A stretch of 58,907 bases of DNA, from NCBI RefSeq assembly GCF_030272615.1, contig NW_026729202.1, forward strand, positions 87,501 through 146,407. Reading direction: 5' to 3'. Position numbers and translations under genes: made by a program. Below, one piece after another: positions 1 to 9,180 of the stretch. Under the pieces are notes generated by a model. That model did not search any database, was not told the DNA's origin, and saw nothing but the letters and a program-made list of their open reading frames with translations. Position 1 is the stretch's first letter, and each line of letters opens with the position of its first letter. This DNA is from Cryptomeria japonica. Taxonomy: Eukaryota; Streptophyta; Pinopsida; Cupressales; Cupressaceae.

Positions 1-1030
1 AGGACAGTTCGAGTGACAGGTCAAATCCAAGAGTTCCGAAGACTACCTCCAGGAACAATCGGGAACAAGACCGATTACAAGTCGTCGAGTCTGTTACTGG
101 GCGAACACGAGATGCGCACAGGAAATCGATCAGCCCTCACAATGGCCCAAGGCCAGAGATCGGACTGCTACGATTTACCCCAACAATCATCGTGCCACTC
201 TTCGCAGAGAGGTGATAGACGCCAACGAGCCCGCGCATAGCAATCGAGGTGTAAAAAGGGCGTTGAAGGCAGGAAACCTGGACGAAAGAGGCTACGAGGT
301 CACCTCGAAGCGGTCTAAGAATCGGGCGCACTTGGGGCGACTACCAGTGCCAACCCCTTATCCCGCGGTGCGTCCGACACACAGAAATTTCCAAGGCGGC
401 CAAGGAGCCTCCCCGCATAGCAATCGGGGTGTGAGGTTACGGATGCAGCATTGATAGCAATCGAGGTGTGAGGCGAAGGATGCAGAAGTGAGAGCCGAGG
501 GATGTAGCAGAGATAGCAATCGGGGTGTGTGATGCAGAAGAGATAGCAATCGAGGTGTGCGGTGGGAAGGGCCCAGCAGCCAGAATGCATGAAGCGACGG
601 ATGAAGCAGTGATGACAACCGGGCTGTGAGGAGAGGAGGGATGCAGCCAAGAAAGCAATCAGGGCTCGAGGCAAGGGATGCATCAAGGATAGCAATCATG
701 TTGTGAGGCGAGATTCCAAAGGCTAAACGTGAGAGGCTGCAGGGTCGACTCAGAGAGGTCTATGCATGTGAGAGGCTGAAAGCAAGGTCGACTCGGAGCG
801 GTCTATGCATCGGGCGCGCTTGGGGCGACTACCAGTGCCAACCCCTTATCCCGCGACGCGTCCGACAAAGAGAACGTTCCAAGGCGGCAGAGGAGGTTAC
901 CAGCCGAAGGATGCAGTAGCAATAACAGGTATAGTTCCGCGGCGGCCGAGAAGACTCACCGCATAGGAATCGGGATGCGAGGCGAGGGATGCGGCGGGAA
1001 GGCCCCGACGGCTAAACGGAAGAGGCTGCA
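1..1030. repeat. Degenerate spacer with diverged 188-bp-type copies and short direct repeats
   Basis: No gene is visible here. About 250-445 and 783-1030 align by eye to the 188-bp satellite that follows: both contain TTGGGGCGACTACCAGTGCC, then CCCCTTATCCCGCG and CCAAGGCGG. Between them, about 420-700, the phrase GATAGCAATCGAGGTGTGAGG and its variants recur irregularly every 25-45 bases. At about 731-812 a roughly 40-bp segment containing GAGAGGCTG, GGTCGACTC and GGTCTATGCAT occurs twice in direct orientation. Bases 1-245 resemble nothing I recognise. If the minus-strand promoters further right drive 35S rRNA, this would be distal 5' external transcribed spacer leading to 18S, but no 18S sequence is present. 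Confidence 0.6.
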
Positions 1031-4000
1031 GGGCCGCCTCGGAATGGTCCAAGCATCGGATGCGATTGGGACGACTACCAGTGCCAACCCCTTATCCCGC
1101 GATGCGTCCGATACACAGATAGTTCCAAGGCGGCCGAGGAGCCTCACCGCATATCAATCGGGGTGCGAGGCGAGGGATGGGGCGGGAAGGCCCCAACGGC
1201 TAGACGGAAGAGGCTTCAGGGCCACCTCGGAATGGTCCAAGCATCGGACGCGCTTGGGGCGACTGCCAGTGCCAACCCCTTATCCCGCGATGCGTCCGAT
1301 ACACAGATGGTTCCAAGGCGGCCGAGGAGCCTCACCGCATAGCAATCGGGGGTGCGAGGCGAGGGATGGGGCGGGAAGGCCCCAACGGCTAGACGGAAGA
1401 GGCTTCAGGGCCGCCTAGGAATGGTCCAAGCATCGGACACGCTTGGGGCGACTACCAGTGACAGCCCCCTATCCCGCGATGCGTCCGATACGAAGATGGT
1501 TCCAAGGCGGCCGAGGAGCCTCACCGCATAGCAATCGGGGTGCGAGGTGGGGGATGCGGCGAGATGGCCCCAACGGCTAGACGGAAGAGGCCACAGGGCC
1601 GCGTCGGAATAGTCCAAGCATCGGACGCGCTTGGGGCGACTACCAGTGACAACCCCTTATCCCGCGATGCGTCCGATACGAAGATAGTTCCAAGGCGGCC
1701 GAGGAGCCTCACCGCATAGCAATCGGGGTGCGAGGTGGGGGATGCGGCGAGATGGCCCCAACGGCTAGACGGAAGAGGCTGCAGGGCCGCCTCGGAATAG
1801 TCCAAGCATCGGACGCGCTTGGGGCCACTACCAGTGACAACCCCTTATCCCGCAATGCGTCCGATACGAAGATAGTTCCAAGGCGGCCGAAGAGCCTCAC
1901 CGCATAGCAATCGGGGTGCGAGGTGGGGGATGCGGCGAGATGGCCCCAACGGCTAGACGGAAGAGGCCACAGGGCCGCCTCGGAATAGTCCAAGCATCGG
2001 ACGCGCTTGGGGCGACTACCAGTGACAACCCCTTATCCCGCGATGCGTCCGATACGAAGATAGTTCCCAGGCGGCCGAGGAGCCTCACCGCATAGCAATC
2101 GGGGTGCGAGGCGAGGGATGCGGCGAGATGGCCCCAAAGGCTAGACGGAAGAGGCTGCAGGGCTGCCTCGGAATAGTCCAAGCATCGGACGCGCTTGGGG
2201 CGACTACCACTGCCAACCCCTTATCCCGCGATGCGTTCGATACACAGATAGTTCCGAGGCGGCCGAGGAGGTGGGGGATGCAGCGAGATGGCCCCAACGG
2301 CTAGACGGAAGAGGCTGCAGGGCCGCCTCGGAATAGTCCAAGCATCGGACGCGCTTGGGGCGACTACCAGTGACAACCCCTTATCCCGCGATGCGTCCGA
2401 TACACAGATAGTTCCGAGGCGGCCAAGGAGCCTCACCGCATAGCAATCGTGGTGCGAGGTGGGGGATGCGGCGAGATGGCCCCAACGGCTAGACGGAAGA
2501 GGCTGCAGGGCCGCCTCGGAATGGTCCAAGCATCGGATGCGCTTGGGGCGACTACCACTGCCAACCCCTTATCCCGCGATGCGTCCGATACACAGATAGT
2601 TCCAAGGCGGCCGAGGAGCCTCACAGCATAGCAATCAGGGTGCGAGGCGAGGGATGCGGCGAGAAAGCCCCAACGGCTAGAGGGAAGAGGCTTCAGGTCC
2701 GCCTCGGAATGGTCCAAGCATCGGACGCGCTTGGGGCGACTACCAGTGACAACCCCTTATCCCGCGACGCGTCCGATACACAGATAGTTCCAAGGCGGCC
2801 GAGGAGCCTCACCGCATAGCAATCGGGGTGCGAGGCGAGGGATGCGGCGAGAAGGACCCAACGGCTACACGGAAGAGGCTTCGGGGCCGCCTCGGAATGG
2901 TCCAAGCATCGGACGCGCTTGGGGCGACTACCAGTGACAACCCCTTATCCCGCGACGCGTCCGATACACAGATAGTTCCAAGGCGGCCGAGGAGCCTCAC
3001 CGCATAGCAATCGGGGTGCGAGGCGAGGGATGCGGCGAGAAGGACCCAACGGCTACACGGAAGAGGCTTCGGGGCCGCCTCGGAATGGTCCAAGCATCGG
3101 ACGCGCTTGGGGCGACTACCAGTGACAACCCCTTATCCCGCGACGCGTCCGATACACAGATAGTTCCAAGGCGGCCGAGGAGCCTCACCGCATAGCAATC
3201 GGGGTGCGAGGCGAGGGATGCGGCGAGAAGGACCCAACGGCTAGACGGAAGAGGCTTCGGGTCCGCCTCGGAATGGTCCAAGCATCGGACGCGCTTGGGG
3301 CGACTACCAGTGACAACCCCTTATCCCGCGACGCGTCCGATACACAGATAGTTCCAAGGCGGCCGAGGAGCCTCACCGCATAGCAATCGGGGTGCGAGGC
3401 GAGGGATGCGGCGAGAAGGACCCAACGGCTAGACGGAAGAGGCTTCGGGTCCGCCTCGGAATGGTCCAAGCATCGGACGCGCTTGGGGCGACTACCAGTG
3501 ACAACCCCTTATCCCGCGACGCGTCCGATACACAGATAGTTCCGAGGCGGCCGAGGAGCCTCACCGCATAGCAATCGGGGTGCGAGGCGAAGGATGCGGC
3601 GAGAAGGACCCAACGGCTAGACGGAAGAGGCTTCGGGTCCGCCTCGGAATGGTCTAAGCATCGGACGCGCTTGGGGCGACTACCAGTGACAACCCCTTAT
3701 CCCGCGACGCGTCCGATACACAGATAGTTCCAAGGCGGCCGAGGAGCCTCACCGCATAGCAATCGGGGTGCGAGGCGAGGGATGCGGCGAGAAGGACCCA
3801 ACGGCTAGACGGAAGAGGCTTCAGGGCCGCCTCGGAATGGTCCAAGCATCGAACGCGCTTGGGGCGACTACCAGTGACAACCCCTTATCCCGCGACGCGT
3901 CCGATACACAGATAGTTCCGAGGCGGCCGAGGAGCCTCACCGCATAGCAATCGGGGTGCGAGGCGAGGGATGCGGCGAGAAGGACCCAACGGCTAGACGG

Positions 4001-4712
4001 AAGAGGCTTCAGGGCCGCCTCGGAATGGTCCAAGCATCGGACGCGCTTGGGGCGACTACCAGTGACAACCCCTTATCCCGCGACGCGTCCGATACACAGA
4101 TAGTTCCGAGGCGGCCGAGGAGCCTCACCGCATAGCAATCGGGGTGCGAGGCGAGGGATGCGGCGAGAAGGACCCAACGGCTAGACGGAAGAGGCTTCAG
4201 GGCCGCCTCGGAATGGTCCAAGCATCGGACGCGCTTGGGGCGACTACCAATGACAACCCCTTATCCCGCGACGCGTCCGATACACAGATAGTTCCGAGGC
4301 GGCCGAGGAGCCTCACCGCATAGCAATCGGGGTGCGAGGCGAGGGATGCGGCGAGAAGGACCCAACGGCTAGACGGAAGAGGCTTCAGGGCCGCCTCGGA
4401 ATGGTCCAAGCATCGGACGCGCTTGGGGCGACTACCAGTGACAACCCCTTATCCCGCGACGCGTCCGATACACAGATAGTTCCGAGGCGGCCGAGGAGCC
4501 TCACCGCATAGCAATCGGGGTGCGAGGCGAGGGATGCGGCGAGAAGGACCCAACGGCTAGACGGAAGAGGCTTCAGGGCCGCCTCGGAATGGTCCAAGCA
4601 TCGGACGCGCTTGGGGCGACTACCGTTGCCAACCCCTTATCCCGCGATGCGTCTGATACACAGATAGTTCCGAGGCGGCCGAGGAGCCTCACCGCATAGC
4701 AATCGGGTTGCG
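1031..4712. repeat. 188-bp tandem satellite array, about 20 copies
   Basis: The TTGGGGCGACTACC anchor recurs every 188 bases across the array; spacings of exactly 188 are clear from about 2544 to 4612. Each unit also contains CCCCTTATCCCGCGA, CGTCCGATAC, GGCGGCCGAGGAGCCTCACC, GCATAGCAATCGGGGTGCGA and GGCTAGACGGAAGAGGC. Two subfamilies are visible. The left units (about 1520-2530) carry GAGATGGCCCCAACGG, and the right units (about 2830-4600) carry GAGAAGGACCCAACGG and are almost identical to one another. One unit near 2265-2285 lacks about 25 bases, so its period drops to 163. In plant 35S spacers, repeats between the promoter and 18S lie in the external transcribed spacer. That is the best reading here if transcription runs leftward. 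Open reading frames of 60-94 codons repeat with the satellite and are not genes. Confidence 0.95.
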
Positions 4713-4955
4713 AGGCAGATTATTGGGAAGGGAACCCCCTGGGATGCGGCTCAAGCAGTGCCCAAAGGGACTGGAATGCGGAATCACATCGAGAGACCCA
4801 AATGCTATACGAGGGCTCAAATCGAATTATCGATTTGGCCACGACATGGACGCATCGGAACGACTACCTTTGCCGAACCACTCGCAATTGCATCCATACC
4901 GAAACCAATAGACATTTCCGTTAGAGCCCTCGCATAGCATTCGGGAATCTCGCAT

Positions 4956-5043
4956 GCCCCTCTAAATCGACCAATGCTGGCGCTCAATGAAAATCCGAGC
5001 GCTACCACCGTTCGAGCGCCAGCATTGGTCGAGTTAGAGGGGC
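4956..5043 (-). other. Near-perfect 30-bp inverted repeat (ETS hairpin 1)
   Basis: Arms at 4956-4985 and 5014-5043 are complementary at 29 of 30 positions, with a 28-base loop. On the minus strand the structure starts about 33 bases downstream of the predicted RNA polymerase I start at 5076, so a leftward transcript would fold it near its 5' end. The loop holds ATCCGAGCGCT in + orientation, and the other two long promoter blocks share ATCCGAGCG. Hairpins near the 5' end of pre-rRNA can act in early processing or polymerase release. No function can be assigned from sequence alone. Confidence 0.8.
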
Positions 5044-5068
5044 ACGGGGGAGAATGCTCCAGTCAACA

Positions 5069-5098
5069 CCTCCCCTATATAAGTTATTTGTCCGATTC
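5069..5098 (-). promoter_or_regulatory. Predicted RNA polymerase I promoter core 1 (gene-proximal)
   Basis: On the minus strand this reads TATATAGGGGAGG, which matches the plant RNA polymerase I initiation consensus of a TATATA box followed by a run of G. The likely start is the A opposite 5076. It is the leftmost of 13 copies and therefore the nearest to the presumed 18S gene, making it the leading candidate for the true gene promoter. The 30-bp conserved segment extends upstream (rightward) through CAAATAACT. Read on the + strand it would be a TATATAAG box, but no gene follows it. Confidence 0.58.
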
Positions 5099-5441
5099 TC
5101 GCACAACCGTAGTCTGCCTCGTCGAATCAAACAACGGTCCCAGATTCCGACTTCCGTTCCGTAGAGACCCAAAAGCTAGATGGAGGCTCGCAAGAAAGAG
5201 AGTCGGCGCATAGCAATCGGGTTTCTCGAACGTTTAGGGACCGAGCTCACTTGCGGATAGGGCAAAATCCGCCAAGCAACCCAAAAGCTAGACGGGGGCT
5301 CGAATCGAATCGCCTAGGCGGCCACAACAACGACGTGTTGGATCGACTACCAGTGCCAAACCATTCAGCAAGACTAGTCTGTGTCGAGGCCGGATAGAGA
5401 TTCTCAGAGAGCGCCCGCATAGCATTTAGGAGACCTGCCGC

Positions 5442-5532
5442 GTCCCTCACACTCGACAAATGGTGGTGCACGTTTATAAATCCGAGCGATCCCAACCCTT
5501 TCAAGCACCAACATCGGTCGAGATAGAGGGGC
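5442..5532 (-). other. Imperfect inverted repeat (ETS hairpin 2)
   Basis: Arms at 5442-5469 and 5505-5532 match at 21 of 28 positions, plus one possible G-U pair. The apical stem GGTGC/GCACC replaces GGCGC/GCGCC of hairpin 1, which keeps pairing through a compensatory change. The loop again contains ATCCGAGCG. The element sits at the same place relative to promoter core 2 as hairpin 1 does to core 1. Confidence 0.6.
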
Positions 5533-5558
5533 ACGGAGGGGGCTGCGTGAGACAACAC

Positions 5559-5588
5559 AGTCCCCTATATAAGTTATTTGTCCGATTC
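5559..5588 (-). promoter_or_regulatory. Predicted RNA polymerase I promoter core 2 (variant)
   Basis: The minus strand reads TATATAGGGGACTG. It keeps the TATATA and GGGG core but has lost the AGG that follows it in all other copies, so its activity may differ. It lies 490 bases from core 1, and the upstream sequence through GAATCGGACAAATAACT is conserved. Confidence 0.5.
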
Positions 5589-5880
5589 TCACACATCCGA
5601 AGAATGGTCATCAAATCGGACAACAGCCCAAACTTCCGACTTCCGTCCCAGAAAGCCCAAGAGCTATCTAAAACGTTCATGGCCGGAACTCGATCGCGGC
5701 TATACCAGTCCGCCAAGCAACCCAAAAGCTAGACTGGAGCTCTAGTCGAATCACCTCTGTGGCCATTGCAAGGACGTGTTGGAGCGACTACCATTGCCGA
5801 ACCATTCCGCAGGTCGAGTCCATACCAAGGCCGCATAGAGATTCACGATGAGCTCCTGCATAGCAATCAGGAGACTTGCC

Positions 5881-5974
5881 GTGTCCATCACAATCGATAA
5901 ATCCTGGTGCAAGATTTTTGCATCCGAGCGCTCCAACCAGTCGAGCACCAGCATCAATCGACATAAACGGGCAC
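5881..5974 (-). other. Imperfect inverted repeat (ETS hairpin 3)
   Basis: Arms at 5881-5910 and 5945-5974 pair at 20 of 30 positions. Pairing is strongest at the loop end, where CTGGTGC faces GCACCAG. TCGAT/ATCGA replaces TCGAC/GTCGA of hairpin 1, a second compensatory change. The loop carries ATCCGAGCGCTCCAACC, shared with the loop of hairpin 2 except for one base. Confidence 0.55.
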
Positions 5975-5999
5975 GGGGGGAGGATGCTCGAGAACACTA

Positions 6000-6029
6000 C
6001 CTCCCCTATATAAGTTATTTGTCCGATTC
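6000..6029 (-). promoter_or_regulatory. Predicted RNA polymerase I promoter core 3
   Basis: The minus strand reads TATATAGGGGAGG, 441 bases from core 2. It belongs to the long-unit family with AAGTTATTTG (+ strand) and a hairpin on the downstream side. The GGGGAGG at the start is matched by an inverted GGGGGGAGG/CCTCCCC pairing about 25 bases downstream. Confidence 0.55.
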
Positions 6030-6040
6030 TCAAGCAGCCG

Positions 6041-6460
6041 AAGTCTGGTCATCGAATCGGGTCAAAGACCACAACTTCCGACTTTACCCACAATGCAAGT
6101 CATCGAATCGAACATCGGCCCCCGAGTCGGACTCCATGCGTATGTCAGGTCATCGGACCCAAATTCCGCCTTCCTGCGCATGGCGGGCCATCAATATCAA
6201 CTCGGTCATCGGACCCAAACTCCGCCTTTTTGCGTATGGCACGCCTTCAAATCGGTCATCGGACCCAAATTCCGCCTTCCTGTGCATGGCGGGCCATCAA
6301 CATCAACTCGGTCATCGGACCCAAATTCCGCCTTTCTGCGCATGGCACGCCATCAACTCGGTCATCGGACCCAAATTCCGCCTTCCTGCGCATGGCAGGT
6401 CATCGGACACAAATTCAGACCTCGCCAATATGCCTACGTATCGAATCGGTCATCGGACCC
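6041..6460. repeat. Short tandem repeats of about 38-56 bp with GGTCATCGGACCC
   Basis: GTCATCGGAC occurs at about 6149, 6205, 6255, 6311, 6361, 6399 and 6449, giving spacings of 56, 50, 56, 50, 38 and 50 bases. The intervening sequence is CAAATTCCGCC followed by TTCCTGCGCATGGC variants. The same phrases form one end of each 311-bp unit that follows, so this is a local expansion of part of that unit. No gene is evident. Confidence 0.85.
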
Positions 6461-6544
6461 AACTTCCGACTTCATCCATACTGTAGGGTCTTTGAGGTTG
6501 GCGCGGTGCGCTCAACCCAGGGAGTCGACCCATCGAAGCATACA

Positions 6545-6574
6545 CCTCCCCTATATAAGCTATTTGTCCGATTC
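6545..6574 (-). promoter_or_regulatory. Predicted RNA polymerase I spacer promoter core 4
   Basis: TATATAGGGGAGG on the minus strand, first of the 311-bp family. The inverted partner of its GGGGAG is weakened here to AGGGAG by one base relative to its sisters. Confidence 0.52.
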
Positions 6575-6855
6575 CCACACCTGTGTAGTTTGCACCTCTG
6601 ACCAGGACATCGACCCCAACTTCCGAACTCGACTGCAACGACGGCACCAGCGCCTTGGTGCGCACCTTGCGACGCACAGTCCCAACATTCGCCTTCCTGC
6701 ACATGGCAGGTCATCGGACCCAAATTCCGACCTCGCGAGTATGCCTACATATCGAATCGGTCATCGGACCCAACTTCCGACTTCATCCATACCGTAGGGT
6801 CTTTGAGGTTGGCGCGGTGCGCTCAACCCGGGGAGTCGACCCAACGAAGCATACA

Positions 6856-6885
6856 CCTCCCCTATATAAGCTATTTGTCCGATTC
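6856..6885 (-). promoter_or_regulatory. Predicted RNA polymerase I spacer promoter core 5
   Basis: TATATAGGGGAGG on the minus strand, second of the 311-bp family, with GGGGAGTCGACCC in the + strand just to its left. Confidence 0.52.
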
Positions 6886-7166
6886 CCACACCTGTGTAGT
6901 TTGCACCTCCGATCAAGACATCGACCCCAACTTCCGAACTCGCCTCCAACGACCGAACCAGCGCCTTGGTGCGCACCTTGCAACGCACAGTGCCAACATT
7001 CGCCTTCCTGCACGTGGCAGGTCATCGGACCCAAATTCCGACCTCGCGAGTATGCCTACATATCGAATCGGTCATCGGACCCAACTTCCGACTTCATCCA
7101 TACCGTAGGGTCTTTGAGGTTGGCGCGGTGCGCTCAACCCGGGGAGTCGACCCAACGAAGCATACA

Positions 7167-7196
7167 CCTCCCCTATATAAGCTATTTGTCCGATTC
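7167..7196 (-). promoter_or_regulatory. Predicted RNA polymerase I spacer promoter core 6
   Basis: TATATAGGGGAGG on the minus strand, third of the 311-bp family. Its flanks are nearly identical to those of core 5. Confidence 0.52.
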
Positions 7197-7477
7197 CCAC
7201 ACCTGTGTAGCTTGCACCTCCGATCAGGACATCGACCCCAACTTCCGAACTCGACTAAAAAGACCGCACCAGCGCCTTGGTGTGCACCTTGCAACGCACA
7301 GTGTCAACATTCGCCTTCCTGCACATGGCAGGTCATCGGACCCAAATTCCGACCTCATGAGCATACCTACTAATCGAATTGGTCATCGGACCCAACTTCC
7401 GACTTCATCCATACCGTAGGGTCTTTGAGGTTGGCGCGGTGCGCTCAACCTGGGGAGTCGACCCATCGAAGCATACA

Positions 7478-7507
7478 CCTCCCCTATATAAGCTATTTGT
7501 CCGATTC
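7478..7507 (-). promoter_or_regulatory. Predicted RNA polymerase I spacer promoter core 7
   Basis: TATATAGGGGAGG on the minus strand, fourth of the 311-bp family. It is the last copy before the 38/52-bp minisatellite, which separates it from the next core by 855 bases. Confidence 0.52.
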
Positions 7508-7596
7508 CGACACCTGTGTAGTTTGCACCTCCGCTCAGGACATCGACCCCAACTTCCGAACTCGCCTGCAACGACCGAACCAGCGCCTTGGTGCGC

Positions 7597-8212
7597 ACCA
7601 AAAGTGCGCACTTTTGGAGGGCACTTTTGTGCGCTCCAAAGGTGCGCACTTTTGGAGGGCACTTTTCTGCGCTCCAAAGGTGCGCACTTTTGGAGGGCAC
7701 TTTTTGGAGGGCACTTTTCTGCGCTCCAAAGGTGCGCACTTTTGGAGGGCACTTTTTGGAGGGCACTTTTCTGCGCTCCAAAGGTGCGCACTTTTGGAGG
7801 GCACTTTTTGGAGGGCACTTTTCTGCGCTCCAAAGGTGCGCACTTTTGGAGGGCACTTTTTGGAGGGCACTTTTCTGCGCTCCAAAGGTGCGCACTTTTG
7901 GAGGGCACTTTTTGGAGGGCACTTTTCTGCGCTCCAAAGGTGCGCACTTTTGGAGGGCACTTTTCTGCGCTCCAAAGGTGCGCACTTTTGGAGGGCACTT
8001 TTTGGAGGGCACTTTTCTGCGCTCCAAAGGTGCGCACTTTTGGAGGGCACTTTTCTGCGCTCCAAAGGTGCGCACTTTTGGAGGGCACTTTTTGGAGGGC
8101 ACTTTTCTGCGCTCCAAAGGTGCGCACTTTTGGAGGGCACTTTTGTGCACTCCAAAGGTGCGCACTTTTGGAGGGCACTTTTCCTGTGCTCCAAAGGTGC
8201 ACACCTAGGTGA
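7597..8212. repeat. 38/52-bp minisatellite with near-palindromic core
   Basis: Thirteen units start with (G/A)GTGCGCAC at 7603, 7641, 7679, 7731, 7783, 7835, 7887, 7939, 7977, 8029, 8067, 8119 and 8157. The spacing is 38 bases (5 times) or 52 bases (7 times). The longer form has one extra 14-base GGAGGGCACTTTTT. CCAAAGGTGCGCACTTTTGG is almost a perfect palindrome centred on GTGCGCAC, so either strand can form serial hairpins. Long open frames of up to 322 codons run through it on both strands and all are repeat artefacts. The block interrupts the promoter repeats. Confidence 0.95.
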
Positions 8213-8332
8213 GCACCTTCGACCACACCTTGTAGCACACCAAACTCTGACTTTCGACTTCATCCGCAATGCAGGGTCTTTGAGGTTGGCGCAATGCGCA
8301 CAACCAGGGGAGTCGACCCATCAAACCCAACA

Positions 8333-8362
8333 CCTCCCCTATATAAGCTATTTGTCTGATTC
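8333..8362 (-). promoter_or_regulatory. Predicted RNA polymerase I spacer promoter core 8
   Basis: TATATAGGGGAGG on the minus strand. AGGGGAG at 8306-8312 is the exact inverse complement of CTCCCCT at 8334-8340 with a 21-base spacer, so the first transcribed bases could fold back on themselves. Confidence 0.52.
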
Positions 8363-8489
8363 TCATACATGCGTAGCCTGCAGGAGCAATTAGGACATCG
8401 ACCCCAACTTTCGGCTTCTAAACGAAAACAAGGTCTTTGAGGTTGGTGTAATGCGAACAACTAGGGGAGTCAACCCATCAAACCCAACA

Positions 8490-8519
8490 CCTCCCCTATA
8501 TAAGCTATTTGTCTGATTC
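8490..8519 (-). promoter_or_regulatory. Predicted RNA polymerase I spacer promoter core 9
   Basis: TATATAGGGGAGG on the minus strand, second 157-bp unit; the GGGGAG inverse repeat is kept. Confidence 0.52.
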
Positions 8520-8646
8520 TCATACATGTGTAGTCTACAGGAGCAATTAGGACATCGACCCCAACTTTTGACTTCTTAACGAAAACAAGGTCTTTGAGGT
8601 TGACGTAATGCGCACAACCAGGGGAGTCGACCCATCAAACCCAACA

Positions 8647-8676
8647 CCTCCCCTATATAAGCTATTTGTCCGATTC
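8647..8676 (-). promoter_or_regulatory. Predicted RNA polymerase I spacer promoter core 10
   Basis: TATATAGGGGAGG on the minus strand, third 157-bp unit; the GGGGAG inverse repeat is kept. Confidence 0.52.
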
Positions 8677-8803
8677 TCATACATGTGTAGCCTGCAGGAG
8701 CCATTAGGACATTGACCCCAACTTTTGACTTCTTAACGAAAACAAGGTCTTTGAGGTTGGCGTAATGCGCACAACCAAGGGAGTTGACCCATCAAACCCA
8801 ACA

Positions 8804-8833
8804 CCTCCCCTATATAAGCTATTTGTCTGATTC
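8804..8833 (-). promoter_or_regulatory. Predicted RNA polymerase I spacer promoter core 11
   Basis: TATATAGGGGAGG on the minus strand, fourth 157-bp unit. The downstream partner is AAGGGAG instead of AGGGGAG, and the SalI-like GTCGAC has become GTTGAC. Confidence 0.5.
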
Positions 8834-9023
8834 TCATACATGTGTAGCCTGCAACAACGATTAGGACATCCACCCCAACTTCTGAATTCGTCTGCGTTGA
8901 CCGCACCAAAGGTGCACGCCTTGGTGCTCACCAAAATCCGACTTCCGACTTCTTCTGCTATGCGGGGTCTTTGAGGTTGGCGCAGTGCGCACAACCAGGG
9001 GAGTCAACCCACCGAATGCAACA

Positions 9024-9053
9024 CCTCCCCTATATAAGCTATTTGTCTGATTC
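9024..9053 (-). promoter_or_regulatory. Predicted RNA polymerase I spacer promoter core 12
   Basis: TATATAGGGGAGG on the minus strand, fifth 157-bp-type unit, 220 bases from core 11 because of an internal insertion. Confidence 0.52.
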
Positions 9054-9180
9054 TCATACATGCGTAGACTGCAGCAATGATTAGGACATCCACCCCAACT
9101 TTTGACTTCTTAAACAAGACAGGGTCTTTGAAGTTGGTGCAGTGCACACAACCAGGGGAGTCGACCCATCAAACGCAACA

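Larger units (their letters stand above)
4713..6040 (-). repeat. Three long promoter-bearing spacer repeats (441-490 bp)
   Basis: Three related blocks end, in + coordinates, at the promoter elements of 5069, 5559 and 6000. Each holds in the same order a segment resembling the 188-bp satellite (a CCAAAnGCTA phrase, a GACTACC phrase, then CGCATAGCA), an inverted repeat with a conserved loop, a G-rich run, and the TATATA element. The similarity to the satellite suggests that the satellite and these promoter units share ancestry. As the promoters nearest the presumed 18S side, these are the best candidates for the functional 35S gene promoters, and the families further right would be spacer promoters. 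The functional role is inferred from position and motif only. Confidence 0.65.
6398..7596 (-). repeat. 311-bp tandem promoter repeats (4 copies)
   Basis: Units begin at about 6398, 6709, 7020 and 7331, and the promoter cores at 6545, 6856, 7167 and 7478 are exactly 311 bases apart. Each unit contains GGTCATCGGACCC, CCCAACTTCCGACTTCATCC, GGGTCTTTGAGGTTGGCGCG, GGGAGTCGACCCA and the TATATA element, and ends with GACATCGACCCCAACTTCCG and GCGCCTTGGTG. The last copy breaks off into a minisatellite at about 7597. Tandem promoter repeats upstream of the gene promoter are typical of plant 35S spacers. Confidence 0.9.

Noticed and set aside
1-900. 18S or other 35S rRNA coding sequence at the left edge
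   Set aside because: No recognisable 18S end or conserved rRNA stretch was found on either strand.
975-4600. 60-147-codon frames in the 188-bp array
   Set aside because: They recur every 188 bases and overlap one another; they are products of the repeat sequence.
7597-8212. CRISPR-like array
   Set aside because: The units are direct repeats of almost identical sequence with no unique spacers, and the context is eukaryotic rDNA.
7379-8393. Frames of 206-322 codons across the 38/52-bp minisatellite
   Set aside because: Open in several frames on both strands because the repeat lacks stops; no protein features.
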